Shown in pieces: positions 34,727-46,326 of a stretch of 64,000 bases of DNA (position 1 is its first letter; the number at the start of each line of letters is the position of its first letter). Under the pieces are notes generated by a model. The model was not told the DNA's origin, ran no database searches, and saw only the letters and a program-made list of their open reading frames with translations. Both the position numbers and the translations under genes were made by a program. Origin of the DNA: Thelonectria olida (lineage: Eukaryota; Ascomycota; Sordariomycetes; Hypocreales; Nectriaceae). The DNA lies in NCBI GenBank assembly GCA_020736575.1, contig JAGPYM010000003.1, positions 744,001 through 808,000 on the forward strand, read 5' to 3'.

Positions 34727-35159
34727 CTTATGTTTCTTTTTGCCCTCTTGTTGTAAGGTTTTGGTTGTCGATATTCCTTTCTTCTCTGAATGGAACTCGA
34801 CTTGAAAGCCTTTTGTTTTGATTTCTAGGTAGGGTAGGCAGTAGGTATGGAGGCTAGCTGGTTAGATATGGGAGCATTTACTAAACTGAGCTTGAGCGTC
34901 GAGTTGCTGTCTGGCTTAGGATCTTACCTGGCCCTGGAAACTGAAGGCGAATAAACATGTAAAAAATGTATATTGTAACGAAGGTAGGCCTGATTGTGAA
35001 GTAGCTCTGTCCCATTTGGGGCGTCTCGCTCGAGAACGTATCGTTACAGGCAATACACTTGGTTGGGAGATATGCGTACAAGAATAATTCATCACTGAAG
35101 AAATATATTACTATCTACTTATTTTGTACACATGAATCGTAAAACCGTTAGTCGTTCCA
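34727..35159. other. Intergenic, no gene seen
   Basis: AT-rich 433-base spacer between the tRNA-Asn and the 3' end of the pepsin-like gene. Confidence 0.5.
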
Positions 35160-36869
35160 TCATGAAGGCAACTCAAATCTGTGAGACGTCGCCTCCGTCG
35201 CGTGCATCTCGGCCGAGGGCTGTTCCCCCGTCATCTCGGCCGGCCACATCTGCTTTTGATTGTACGAATAGTCCTTACACGCACTCCATTCTGGCGGATG
35301 TTGCGTCTCTGTGTTGTTCGGAAGACTCGTGCTTGACGATGCTCGGTTACGACGTCGACGCCACCAGAAGAAGAATGCTCCGGCGATTGCTAGAACAGCC
35401 CCGACAACCCCGACAGCGATGCCGGCCTTGGCTCCAGCTGTCATCCCTTCGACTTCGTCTTCCTTGGCATCTTTCTCATTCCTTGCCGTGGGCGTGGAAG
35501 CCGCCGAAGAAGCCGTCTGCGCCTTGTCCTCCCAAACACCGCTCCAGGATGCTTTCCAATCGTTGCCGCCCTTGGTGATGCTTTTGTCGTCCTCTCCGAT
35601 GGTGGCCGTGTTCGCCACCGCCTGGATGTTCTGCCCGGGCGCCTGAGCCATCCACCACTTCCCGACCTTCCAGTTGGCGCCGATGAATGCGTCCTGGAGA
35701 AATGCCCGACCGAGAGTGTACCGGTCGCCCCCGTTCACGTGGCAGGGGAAGTAGGGCTTCGGATTGTCGCTGAGAGGCGTCTCTAGCGTAAGGTTGAGGT
35801 GCATGAACGGGACGCGGATCGTGATGGGGTCGGTGTTGGAGTCGGCAATGAAGGAAAACGACAATGCCGATGCGGACGAGACGATTTGATGGTACTTGTC
35901 GGATGTCGTGTTCCAGAGATAGAGTCCCAGATTCTCGTTGTAGTATATTGGGAGGTATGAGGAGATGGCTTCGCAGGTCGACTTTGGCAAAGTAAGGTAG
36001 GGCGAGCAACCGTCGACGAGGACCTTGAGACTACTCCCAATAGTCGAGTTCCCCTTGGCTAAAAGGCCATCTTTCGAGTCGCCGTCAAACTCAAAGGGGG
36101 AGTTGTCCCCGATGACATCGATGCTGATATCCCAGAGCGTGATGCCCTGTTGCCGAAAATCACCGTCAGACGTGAGTATGTCTCCTACAACGCGGTTCTG
36201 ATCGTAGCCTCCAAACCATAAAGAGCCGGCAAGCTGTGGGCTGACCGAGCCAATGTGCATGCCAAAGGAGTTGGACGGCGTCCAATTATGCTCCCACATG
36301 TACCCAGGCACAATGCTGGCGTTGACGGTTGGCAGAGGATCGCGGTTGAAGCTCTGGTTAGTCGAGCCGACGGCGCCCACGCTCAAACACCCGGCAAAGA
36401 AGGGCTTGGACTGGCCGCCCGGATAACTGATCTTGGTCTTGCCGTCGTCGAGCAGAGCAAGACTTACATTTGGCACATTGTTGTTACTGAATGTCAAGGT
36501 GTCCATCCATCGCGTAGCATCCTCTCCCTCGATCTTCAGGCCGAGCATGAAGGAGGAGATGCCAGCCTGCATCGAGATGCCCCCTGACGAGCCGTCGTTA
36601 CCATTCTGGTCGTAGGTGCCAGCGTCGGAGGAATAGCAGGTGCCCGATGAACAGTAATCATCAGTGACGACCCACGACTCCCAAGTAGCGCCGGCGAAGA
36701 GGTTGAGAGTCGTGCCGGAGGATCCTATCGTAGCCTCGATTGTATTCCAGGGGCCATCGGGCCCAAAGGACCTTTCAGACCATGGTATTTCGTAAGGAGC
36801 TGGAGAACTGGCCAAGACGGCGAGGAGGAAGGTAGCCACCAAGGCCAACAGCGGTAAAATGCTGGACAT
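35160..36869 (-). CDS. Membrane-anchored pepsin-like (A1) protein, catalytic Asp missing
   Basis: Single exon, 569 aa from ATG 36869, chosen because it begins with a signal peptide (MSSILPLLALVATFLLAVLA); an in-frame ATG at 36953 would bury it. The luminal part has the A1 fold pattern: an N-terminal strand WNTIEATIGSSGTTLNL, AGSLWFGGYD, LWDISIDVIGD, VLVDGCSPYLTLPKS and YTLGRAFLQDAFIGANW. The second active-site loop keeps its Asp (VDGCS, near residue 285), but the first reads FAGATWESW where VDTGSSDLW is expected, so the first Asp aligns with Ala59. Peptidase activity is therefore unlikely. A transmembrane helix (about 482-503) is followed by RRRRNR and a 60-residue cytosolic tail. Several NxS/T sites are present. 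It may be a cell-surface receptor-like or binding protein. Confidence 0.8.
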   Translation of the reverse strand: MSSILPLLALVATFLLAVLASSPAPYEIPWSERSFGPDGPWNTIEATIGSSGTTLNLFAGATWESWVVTDDYCSSGTCYSSDAGTYDQNGNDGSSGGISMQAGISSFMLGLKIEGEDATRWMDTLTFSNNNVPNVSLALLDDGKTKISYPGGQSKPFFAGCLSVGAVGSTNQSFNRDPLPTVNASIVPGYMWEHNWTPSNSFGMHIGSVSPQLAGSLWFGGYDQNRVVGDILTSDGDFRQQGITLWDISIDVIGDNSPFEFDGDSKDGLLAKGNSTIGSSLKVLVDGCSPYLTLPKSTCEAISSYLPIYYNENLGLYLWNTTSDKYHQIVSSASALSFSFIADSNTDPITIRVPFMHLNLTLETPLSDNPKPYFPCHVNGGDRYTLGRAFLQDAFIGANWKVGKWWMAQAPGQNIQAVANTATIGEDDKSITKGGNDWKASWSGVWEDKAQTASSAASTPTARNEKDAKEDEVEGMTAGAKAGIAVGVVGAVLAIAGAFFFWWRRRRNRASSSTSLPNNTETQHPPEWSACKDYSYNQKQMWPAEMTGEQPSAEMHATEATSHRFELPS

Positions 36870-38121
36870 GACAACAAACCTAGGAGTGTAAAACGAGCGA
36901 AATGATAGGGAATCAAGTGCAAGCAACGTCAAGGACCCGGAGAGTCCAAGCAAACAGTCGAGTTGGTGATGGTTCCTTTGCAGATGTGATGAGCAAAGGA
37001 GAAAGGAGATACAAGTTCACAACCAACACAGCAGGAATACGGCAGACCCGGAGGAAAAGATCAAGGGAAGGGCACTGAAAAGGGCCTGATTGTAAGTATA
37101 CTGCACATTGCATCCCTAAGACTGGCCAACGGAGGTGGTAGGCGGCTATAGCTAGACATTGTGGGCTCGATTAACTTGGTTGAGCGTGGCGGGCCTGCAG
37201 CCAAGGTCTGGATCAGATGGCGAGGCGAAGTTGTTCTGCGGGGGACGACGGACGTCCGGGATAAATGAAGATGGACAAGTACGAACTGCGAGTCTGGAGA
37301 TTGAGCTGAGGCACGCGGAGTGACTCCCGAAGTGGGTTCCATTGTCGAGCACGCGGTTTGGGTTTAGCGGCAGAGGGGAAAAGAGATTTGGCGAGTTTGA
37401 TCAGGTCAAAGATGGTCTAGTCATGGCTGTTGGTTGTGGTGTTGTTAGTTGAGTGTTTTTCATGCTGTGAGCCTGGTTTGAAGAAGCGGCCCGTTGCCAA
37501 GGCACGCCTTGTTGGCCTGCCTCTTATTTTTTTGGTTAAATCATTTTTTTCAAGAGAACAAAACGTGGTTTGAAAAAACTTCTATAAACTTCTTGTGATA
37601 GTTGCAATGTCTGTACAAGGCTGAAGTGGCGCGTGTATCGTGCTCCTAACCGCCCGCCTCCAGGTTCAAAAGCGTCGTTATTCGCTCACCTGACGCGCAT
37701 TCCCCTTCACGTTCCCACACAGCTGCAACGCTAGACAAGGACAACAATTGTCACATTCCGCTTTTAGACAGTGAGTTCGTGTTGCCGCCGAAGGCGATGC
37801 AGGGGTTCAAACTAGGAGCATGTAGACGAATCAGACTGCCCTTTGCCGCCCAACTCTTGCTTCCACTCTCTTCTTGCAGGGCTTGTTCCGTGGCCGATTG
37901 CCTATTGTGAGCTTACTTCCCTCTCATTGAGTCTTAAGTAGCAAGTAAACCTTCACTCGTCTATGTCGTGATCGAAGCAGCCCACTCACTCTATTACACT
38001 CCTCCTCCCTCCTTTGACCTTATACTCCGTCTGCTCCTAATTCGCTCACCACTTTATTCTCTCGGCCTGACTATCCTAAGCCGTTATTATCAAATTACCG
38101 TCTTTCACCCTCTAGCCCTTG
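36870..38121. promoter_or_regulatory. Divergent spacer, pepsin-like gene / Gnt1-like gene
   Basis: A 1.25-kb spacer between divergent start codons; no gene is supported. T-rich runs lie at 37527-37550. The last 150 bases before 38122 are CT-rich. Confidence 0.5.
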
Positions 38122-39393
38122 ATGACCTGGCACAAATGGCCAATGGCGGGCTACCTCCGCCTGCCGACAGATGAAGACGCTTCCACATATTCGGCATCTT
38201 TCTCTACGAGAATACGCAGCCCATCACAACTCTTTGCCTCAAAACGCTATCGTTGGGTTGCTAGCCTGGCCTTTCTTACCTTCCTTTACTCACTCACCCA
38301 ACTTTGCAAACATGGTGCCCTCATCCAACACACACCATCAGCGTCAGTCCAAACGAGTGCCACTACAAGTGAGGTTGACTGGTCACGCTTCGCCTATACT
38401 CAATACGTCACAAATAGTGAATATTTGTGCAACTCAGTCATGTTCTTCGAGGCCTTACACCGGCTAGGCAGTCGCGCGGACAGAGTCATCATGTATCCTG
38501 CTCCTATGCTCCAGCCCGGAGAGACGTCTCCAAGCGATGCACTCCTTCTAAGCAAGGCTCGGGACGACTATAACGTGAAGCTTGTCCCCATCACCATCCA
38601 GCACAAATATGAAGGAGATCGTAAGTCGATGTTTCCCCATGTCTGACCAAAGGACCTGAAGACTAACACCACCACCACCACGTAGAAACATGGGCCGACT
38701 CCTTCACCAAGCTTCTCGCCTTCAACCAGACACAGTATAGTCGCGTGCTATCCATTGATTCCGATTCGGTTATCCTCCAAGACATGGATGAGCTGTTTCT
38801 TCTGCCTCCAGCCCCAGTAGCCATGCCCCGAGCATACTGGCTATTCCCAGATAAGCCCATCCTATCATCACAAGTCATGCTCATTCAACCCTCTGAAGCT
38901 GAGTTCGCCCGTGTCATGGACACGGTCAACTCTGCCGACCTCGAGGATTACGACATGGAGATTGTGAACCATCTCTACGGCAACAGCGCCCTCATCATCC
39001 CCCACCGACCCTACGATTTGTTGACTGCCGAGTTCCGCTTTGAGAACCACACTCTGTACCTCGGCACCGATCGTGAAAAGTGGGATCCCGTTGCTATCTA
39101 TAACGAAGCGAAACTCATCCACTTCTCCGACTGGCCTCTTCCTAAGCCATGGCTGGACACGCCCGAGGCAACACGCCTGGTGTTGCAGCCTCGGTGCCAC
39201 AACACCACAGAGGGCACCCAGGACTGTGCGGAACGGGTAGTTTGGAATAACATTTACTCGGATTTCAAGACGAGACGAAAGGTGAGACCAGACTCGGGTT
39301 CTCATTTTCCAGGTCTAATGCTCATGCCTTGAATAGGAAATCTGCGATCTAGGGCCACCAAAAGAACCGAGACAAGCTATGCAAAGACCATAG
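38122..39393 (+). CDS. Golgi type II glycosyltransferase, Gnt1/GT8-like
   Basis: Exons 38122-38620, 38686-39281 and 39337-39393 give 383 aa. A short cytosolic N-terminus and one signal-anchor (YRWVASLAFLTFLYSL, about 43-58) predict a type II Golgi protein. The catalytic part shows YVTNSEYLCNSVMFFEALHR, the DxD-type nucleotide-sugar motif in RVLSIDSDSVILQDMDEL, and LIHFSDWPLPKPW near the C-terminus. These match fungal homologs of the Kluyveromyces Gnt1 alpha-1,4-N-acetylglucosaminyltransferase and glycogenin-like GT8 enzymes. Donor and acceptor cannot be told from sequence. The start could also be the ATG at 38143, which would shorten the N-terminus by seven residues. The third coding exon is only 57 nt. 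Confidence 0.85.
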
Positions 39394-39775
39394 AGCTTGA
39401 TTAGAAGAGGTTTCGAATTTACATGGATGTTTGGTTTTAATATTCCGGGATAGAAGGGGCCTTGAGTCTTTAGCTAATGTGGGCTTGATGGAGCATATAC
39501 AGAAAAGCGTAAATAGGAGACTGATTGCATAGATAGCCTGGGCGATTTGGATCACCAGTCACCAAATACCACTGCATTTGAATGAAGTATTCGATTAATC
39601 CATTGGCGAAACTGTCTGCATTAGATCGATCACCCATGAGAATCCCTGCCAGTTAGCAAGTCCAATCACATAATCTATCTGCCCTGAGATATATACCCCG
39701 CCTTCATGACAGTCTCACCCACCTCCATCTGCATGCAACCTTGACCTATCACAGTAACAAAGCAACACAGCGATA
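39394..39775. promoter_or_regulatory. Spacer and promoter region of the Ap4A phosphorylase gene
   Basis: A 382-base interval. A TATA-like GATATATACC lies near 39688, about 85 bases upstream of the next start codon. No gene seen. Confidence 0.5.
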
Positions 39776-40721
39776 ATGACGAGGATGTCTTCTAATGTCG
39801 ACTCCATTGCTCTAGACGAGGCCGCCCTCACCGAGCGATTCGACCAGTTGGTCAAAGATGGCGTCATCTTCTACGATCCAGATCCGAAAGTCATCCCTTG
39901 TGAAGATGGAGGTTACAAGGTGAGTCCAAAACGACCCCTAGCATGCTTCCAAACATCTCACCACACCTCAGTTCGAGTTCCAAATCACCCACGCCCTGAA
40001 GAACAAGCCCGGTATCCCCTCATCACCCCCCGCCCACCAAGTTGCGCCCAGTTCCATCCCCGGCAGCGACATCAACGTCTCGGGCTTTGAGATCCAGCCC
40101 ATCGGCGCCACTCACCTGCTGGCCTACAACATGTTCAGCGGCTTCCGCCCTCACTTCCTGCTCCTGACTCAAAACGGCCACCGGAAGCAGCACGAGCCTC
40201 TGGACATGGACGATATCCAGGCTCTCTATGTTGTGCTATCTGCTATGAAGGGGGAGTACATGGCCCTGTACAACTGCGGCGAAGACTCGGGGTGCAGTAG
40301 GTCTCACAAGCACATGCAGCTCATTCCTCACGCGACTGCGACCTTTGATGTCTGGAGGAACATCATGGCGCAAGGCCCAAATATGCCGTATCAGAGCTTC
40401 GTCGGCACCTTTCCTTCGGGCTTACCCGAGCCCCAGGAGCTGTTGTGCATCTACCTCGAATTATTCCAGCAGGCCCAAAACGCGCTGGGGCAGTCAGTCA
40501 GCGAGGGCAATAGAGCGCCGCCCCACAATGTCATCTTCGACCGCAATGGAATCATGGTGATACCCAGGCGCGCAGCTGGGATCAGCCGCGCGGGTGCGAA
40601 TGCCGCTGGGATGCTCGGGGTGCTCTGGATGTCCTCTGAAGCAAGGGCTCAGGAGTGGATGGACTTGGGTCCTGTAAATGTGTTAAAGGCGGCGGGGGTG
40701 CCAGAGACGTCGGGTGATTGA
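39776..40721 (+). CDS. APA2: Ap4A phosphorylase (ATP adenylyltransferase, HIT superfamily)
   Basis: Exons 39776-39919 and 39972-40721 give 297 aa. The active-site loop reads SGCSRSHKHMQLIP, the HxHxQ triad of GalT-branch HIT enzymes that form a nucleotidyl-histidine intermediate. The N-terminal part has FEFQITHALKNKP and the family segment HFLLLTQNGHRKQHEPL. PHNVIFDRNGIMVIPRR and AGANAAGMLG lie near the C-terminus. The yeast enzymes APA1/APA2 split diadenosine tetraphosphate with phosphate to ATP and ADP. A second start (ATG at 39785, MSS) would remove three residues. The protein matches the usual family length and shows no defects. Confidence 0.93.
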
Positions 40722-41178
40722 GTGATGGGTTTCTGCTACTCATGGTAGTTACTAGCTTAAGGGCCTTAGCAGCGGGCAGCTCAGCTGGAGTTAGGGGGTC
40801 AGAGCTGAGGATAGAATTATGGACTGGTTACCTAGGGTTAGATAGTCTAAGTACTTGTTGTATGCATGACTAGAATCGTTGCGTCCATGATTAGGTATTC
40901 ACAATAGGCCCTCTCGTGGGATTGTTCTTCATACTATGCCATGCGTGGTAGAGTTGAGGAGAGGCCACTAAACCAGAACCATCCTGCAATAAGCGCTTGA
41001 GAGAAGAATCAACAATTGGAACAAGGGCTAGCATTTCCAATCCCAACTGCTGCTAATACACCATCTTTTATCAACAGGTCGCGTCTATAGCTGGCCGAGG
41101 CGCTTAATGCAGCCAAAGGCCCATACTATTCATTTATAATCCACCCTCTCTTTCTATATGTATACTGTATCCCTCACT
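40722..41178. other. Convergent 3' regions of APA2 and SEC18
   Basis: A 457-base interval with no coding signal, presumably holding both 3' ends. Confidence 0.5.
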
Positions 41179-43834
41179 TTACAAGCCCGCCTCCTGAATC
41201 TTTTCTGCCATCAGATCTGTAAACGTCTCTAGCGCATCGGGGTTGTTGCCGGCTCGAGCTTCAAAGATGCAGTCGAGTACCGTCTTGATACCCACGCCTA
41301 CAGAGTCCGACCTCGTTCGGTTCTGGATGATGCTAAGCGCCTGGCTTACATTATTCGAGTCAAACACACGCGACTCCTGCAGGACTACAGCAAGCTCTTG
41401 CAGGTTGGATACTGCGGGAACTGCCACTTTCTTGGCAAAGTCCATGTCAATCTCGAGCATCTTCAGCATCGACAGCCTGGACGAGGTGACGAAGATCAAC
41501 AGACGGTGACCCTATAACATCTGTTAGCTCTGTGCATGCAGTAAATTCCATCAAAACGACTCACCTTCGGGGGCCTTGACACGAGGAGAGTAGTAAGGGC
41601 CTCAAGCATCGTGTTCGAGAAGCGGGGTCCGATGGGGTTCCATCCGATCAATCGCTCAAAGTCATCAAGGATCAGAATGCTAGCAGGCGACTTGTACGCG
41701 TCCGCAAAAGCCTTGTGCACGTAGTCCTTCTTGGCAAAGTCGTCGCGGTATCCCACCAAGTCCGCAGGAGTGACCATCTTGACAAATGGAAAGCCCGACT
41801 GCATGGCAATGTGCGCTGCCAGCGCCGTCTTGCCAGAAGACCTTGGGCCGTGGAAGAGCACCGAAGTATTGAACTTGTTGGGGTCGTCCTTGATCATGCC
41901 AACAACACGCATCATCTCGTCTATAGTCGGTTGGATGTGTTGGCCGTACGGAATGATGCCAAGACGAACTGCCTCCTCCAGTTCCGCTTCAGATACGCCG
42001 TAGGCTGGACGAACCTCGGTGAGGGCGTTCATGAAATCCGCGCGGTTCACCCTCATGCTTGCGACGTCCTGCTTTACAGCCGCAAGCTGGCCAACTTCAG
42101 TGTGGCGAGAAAAGGCAAAAGACGCCGCGGCCTTGACTAAACCGTTAATCTCTGCTCCGGAGAAGTTCTTGGTGAGGCCGGCCAGTTCCTCCAGGTTGAC
42201 ATCAGCATCCAACAGGCCGTTGGTGCGCATCTTGGACGTATGGATCTTGAAAATCTCGAGACGACCCTCCTCATCAGGTAGCGAAATTTCAAGGTGCACC
42301 TCGAGACGACCGGGACGCAGCAGCGCGTCATCAATCATGTCCTTTCGGTTGGTCATTCCGATCAGGAGAATGTTGTTCAGCTGGTCCACACCGTCGAGCT
42401 TGGAGAGCAGCTGGTTCACCACACTGTCACCAACTCCGGTGCCGCCACCCGCTCCCGAACCTCGCTGTTTGCACACAGCATCCAACTCGTCAAAGATGAT
42501 GATGTGGAGACTGCTTTCATCTCCCTTCTCCTTGTATTCCTTTTCGGCCTCCGCGAAAAGCTTTCGGATGTTCTCTTCCGATTGACCGACGTACTTGTTG
42601 AGGACTTCAGGACCGTTGATGACCTTGGGAGGTCGAGCATTGAGCATTTTTCCAATTTGACGGGCAATCAACGTCTTTCCGGTACCGGGAGGTCCGTAAA
42701 GCAGCATTCCCTTGACGTGAGGAATGCCCATCTTGGCCACTAGGCCAGGAGGAAAGACGCGCGAAGCGAAAGCTCGACGGAAAATGGTGGAAAACTCGTC
42801 GCCTAGACCACCAATGCCCATATCCTCAAACTTGAAGTCAGGAGCCAGAATGGCGTTGGAGTTGGGCTTTGACATGGATGGCTTGAGGTTGAAGTCACCT
42901 TTTCCATCGCGGTGGAAGAGGACTCGAGTCTGGTTGGTGAGGATACCGCGGGCATGGGGCTCTCTGTATGTCTGCTTGCCCGAATCATCCGTGGTCATGG
43001 CAAGGTCGACGAGGCCAACAGTCTTGACGATGATGATGAGGGGGATGTTTCGGACATCCATCAATATGCGTTGACCAGGAGCAAGAACCTGGTTTTGGTA
43101 TGTGTCAATGAAAATCTTGGACAGCTCGTCTTCGTCGTAGGGAGTCTGAGTCTTCTTGTTGGGCGAGGCGAAACCAATTTCGACATCCAGGGAACCTAGA
43201 TAGGCCTTGCCTCCAGTTGAGAAGGGATCATAAACCTGACCCGTAAAGGTATCCCGCATCGTGATGCCCGCCCATGATCGCTGAGGATCCGTGAGACTGA
43301 TACAGCCCTGGGGGAAGCCAGGAGTTGGCCTCGCAGTTACAACGTATTCGCCCGCAGGCTGGCCGCCTCGAAGCATAATGTATAGATCTGAGCCATCGCG
43401 ATTGGGAGGAAAGTCGTCGGGGGAAACGGCGCAACTGGTTGAGGATACTTGTCAGGCCTGGTTTAGGTGTTACAGAAGGAGGACACATACAGATTACCGT
43501 AGATAAGTCGGGATTGTAGAGACTTGTCGGTGACTTTTTCGACTCGTAGTGGAACCTGTCTGCCACCACCTGGAGTGCCTCCCGGGGGCTTCTCATTGTG
43601 TCTCGACTGACGTGGTGACCGTTGGGGCTGGTCGTAGCCGCCGCCTCCGCCGCCGTACTGGCCGGGCTGTTGCTGTCGTGGGTCGCTGTAGCGAGGGCCG
43701 CCATATCCTTGCTGAGACCCTTGGTAGGGATCACCGCCTCCATAAGGCGCTCTTTGAGGAGGTTGTTGGCCACCTGCTGCCGGTCGAGGGTTGGATCCAG
43801 GCATGCCAAACCCGCTGAAGGGGGACCTCGACAT
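41179..43834 (-). CDS. SEC18: SEC18 / NSF, AAA+ vesicle-fusion ATPase
   Basis: Exons 43834-43491, 43434-41565 and 41511-41179 give 848 aa. About 90 Gly/Gln/Pro-rich N-terminal residues precede the NSF N domain (SLQSRLIYGNLCAVSPDDFP). The D1 ATPase domain has Walker A GPPGTGKT (near 360), Walker B IIIFDELDAV, and the arginine-finger region ALLRPGRLEVHLEI. The D2 domain has P-loop GPRSSGKT (near 643) and ILILDDFERLIGW, where the usual second acidic residue of Walker B is Asp, as in NSF D2. SEC18 with alpha-SNAP disassembles SNARE complexes after membrane fusion at every transport step. The N-terminal low-complexity extension is longer than in yeast. Confidence 0.97.
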
Positions 43835-44416
43835 TGCGGCGGTGAGTAAGGGTCGCGATAGTGTGAGGAGGGTGTGGAAGGTGGTGAATGGGCCACAGAT
43901 GGGAAATGATCCAATTCAAATCAAAGATATCTGTCGGATTGGCGATGTGAAAGGTGGCTTCTGTTGTTGGCAAGTCCAAGTTCTGATGAGTTGCATGCGG
44001 CCATGCTGGAGCTTCCTAAGTGCTGACGCCAACGGAGGGGTGACCGCCCGCACCGCCCACCTCAAGTCTACTACGTGGTAGGGTGAAGGGCCACTAGGCG
44101 CCAGTTTACAGAGGTGCTAACGTGAGGTGTCCAGCACAATCCAGTAAAGTCTCATCCATTCGCTGCCTTTTTAGCGCTTCCCCCCAGGGTCTCAGCTCCG
44201 TCTCAGCCAATGACATTTCCTGAATAGGCTTAGTGGACTATGTCATCGCTGTTCTCGAGGCATCGGCCCCGCATTCCGACTCGGTCCAGGCAACTGACGC
44301 TGCTGACACAGGGTCGGATAATTGATTCATCATGGTTTCGCCTTCATGACAACTCGGGCCTATCCTCGTCGTTGATGATTTGGGTCCCCCTGAGGCGACT
44401 TGGTGTTTAGAACAAG
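43835..44416. promoter_or_regulatory. Bidirectional promoter, SEC18 / LENG1-like gene
   Basis: A 582-base divergent spacer. No coding evidence; chance frames continue into it from both sides. Confidence 0.5.
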
Positions 44417-45585
44417 ATGCCACTGTGAGTTCTCGTACGGCACTGCATTATCGCTCTGCAAAAACTAACCTGTCCAGCCATTTGTTAGGCAAAAAGTCGT
44501 GGAACGTCTACAATGCCGACAATATCGCACGCGTCCGTCGCGATGAAGCTGCTGCGAAGGCCGCCGAAGAAGCTGAGGAGCAGCGCATGCAGGAAGTTGA
44601 TGCGCAGCGTCGACTAGCCATCCTGCGAGGCGAAGCACCTCCACCTATCGAAGATGTCGAACGGGCAGCAGCCCTCGAGTCCCCTCCTGGCGCTCGCCAT
44701 GGTGCACATTCGGGTAGCCTACGACGAAAACGAAAGCGGCCGGACGAAGATGACACCGAGTTCGAACTGAGAGTTGCCAGAGAGAATACTCAGCTCGTCA
44801 CAACCGATCCGGAGCCTGTGCGCAAAGCAACAAGTTCGGCGCCGATTGTGGACCACGCTGGACATATCGACCTCTTCGGGGACGAGAAACTCCGGGCGCA
44901 TGCTGAAAAGAACGAAGATGCGGAAAAAGAGGCAAAGAAGAAGGAACGGAGCTTCGAGGATCAATACACCATGCGCTTTTCCAATGCGGCGGGAAATGGT
45001 GATATCTCGAACCCCTGGTACTCTCAATCCGACGCAAGGACATCAACGGCAGTGATGAAGAATGTTTGGGGCAAGGAGGATCCGAATCGCAGGGAGCGTG
45101 ATACGAGGCGCATAGTTGCCAGCGATCCGCTGGCGATGATGAAACAAGGCGCGTCCAAGATTCGCGAGTTGAATAAGGAACGCAAGCAAGTCCAGGAGGA
45201 GCAAGCAGAGCAACTAAGACAGCTTCGCCGGGAAGAGCGTCATCGGGAGAAGCGGCAGCGGCGACACGAGGAACGAGGAGATGACGGGGAAGGTGACCGA
45301 AGACATCGACATTCCGATGATAGGCGACGCTTGAAAGAGAGCAAACGTCGTGATGATGATAGGGATGCTGGAGGTCGGAGGAGATATGACAAAGACGAAT
45401 CAAGGGATCGCAGACGGGAAAGAAGTCATCGTCGTGATTCCAGAGATGAATCGCGGGAGAGAAGGAGGGAGAAGAGAAGTAGTCGCGACGAACGACACAG
45501 CAGACGAGATTCTCAATCCCCAAGACGACAAGCGAATCGAGAAAGTCGGAGGAGACACAGATCCAAGGACAGAAATGACGAGTAG
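44417..45585 (+). CDS. CIR N-terminal-domain protein (LENG1-like), RS/RD-rich tail
   Basis: Exons 44417-44424 and 44478-45585 give 371 aa. The first coding exon is only eight bases (ATGCCACT); splicing across 44425-44477 gives MPLHLLGKKSWNVYNADNIA, the conserved N-terminal CIR domain (LGKKSWNVYNxDNIARVRRDEA) seen in human LENG1 and splicing-related CIR proteins. A coiled acidic/basic helix (AAKAAEEAEEQRMQEVDAQR) follows. The middle contains DPLAMMKQGASKIRELNKER, and the last 130 residues are dense in Arg, Glu, Asp and Ser, as in spliceosome-associated proteins. A nuclear, pre-mRNA-associated role is inferred from this composition and family. No function beyond that can be assigned. Confidence 0.85.
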
Positions 45586-45729
45586 ATTAGAAGATACCCT
45601 AATGCAGAAAATCGAGCACTTCTGTGCTAACATGAAGTGTGAGAATAAAAACTGCCTCGGATGAGGCCATCGAGATGATGTCCGTTGAGGACCCGTATCC
45701 TTCAAGAGTACGTGGGCCATGAGTATTCA

Positions 45730-46326
45730 TTAGCCCTCCACCCAAGGCAATCGGATCTCGACAGGCTTCATATTCTTTTCCACCATTGCCACCAACTTTG
45801 GCTCACTCAATTTGCCCAACGCCTCCCGAATCGCCTCATACGTCTCATCGCTAATGCCTTCCTTTCGATCACAATACACATCGAAGCCCTCGTTCGTGAA
45901 CATTGTCGGCGCAAACCACGTCACCGCCCATCGCTCCTTGCCCGTCGCCGTCTTGACCTCTCCCCAGCCGAGGACCTCCCAGTGGCTCTTGATGAGAGTG
46001 AGCATGCCCTTGCCGCGCCAGTTCCAGCTCGATGGGCCGGCGGCCTGTGTGTCGATGCCGGCGACAGTCTTGCGCGCGCCCTCCTTGTTCGAAGGCTCGT
46101 ACTCGACGAGGTCATCGAGGCGCGGGAAGCCCATGCTGCTTGCGGGGAGGAGCTTGTATGTGATGCGGACGTTGCGCGCGGATCGCCACATGGACAGTGT
46201 TGAGTGCGTGACAGACCAAGTCGTGGTCAGCCAATCCAGCGCTGGGGCCGGAGAAGAGGGAGTCGGGTCAGAGGAGGAGGCATATTTTGAAGGAAGACTG
46301 AGCACGATAGGGTCTTGAGTGGCCAT
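45730..46326 (-). CDS. Conserved fungal protein, calycin/lipocalin-like
   Basis: Single exon, 198 aa. The pattern WLTTTWSVTHSTLSMWRSAR followed by NVRITYKLLP, DDLVEYEP, TVAGIDTQ, WNWRGKGMLTLIKSHWEVLGWG, and WAVTWFAPTMFTNEGFDVYC resembles the repeated beta-strands of a lipocalin/fatty-acid-binding-like barrel found in many hypothetical fungal proteins. A C-terminal helix (ISDETYEAIREALGKL) follows. No signal peptide or membrane segment is visible, so it is probably cytosolic. A ligand or function cannot be assigned. The fold call is by motif resemblance only. It is convergent with the LENG1-like gene, 144 bases apart. Confidence 0.75.
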   Translation of the reverse strand: MATQDPIVLSLPSKYASSSDPTPSSPAPALDWLTTTWSVTHSTLSMWRSARNVRITYKLLPASSMGFPRLDDLVEYEPSNKEGARKTVAGIDTQAAGPSSWNWRGKGMLTLIKSHWEVLGWGEVKTATGKERWAVTWFAPTMFTNEGFDVYCDRKEGISDETYEAIREALGKLSEPKLVAMVEKNMKPVEIRLPWVEG

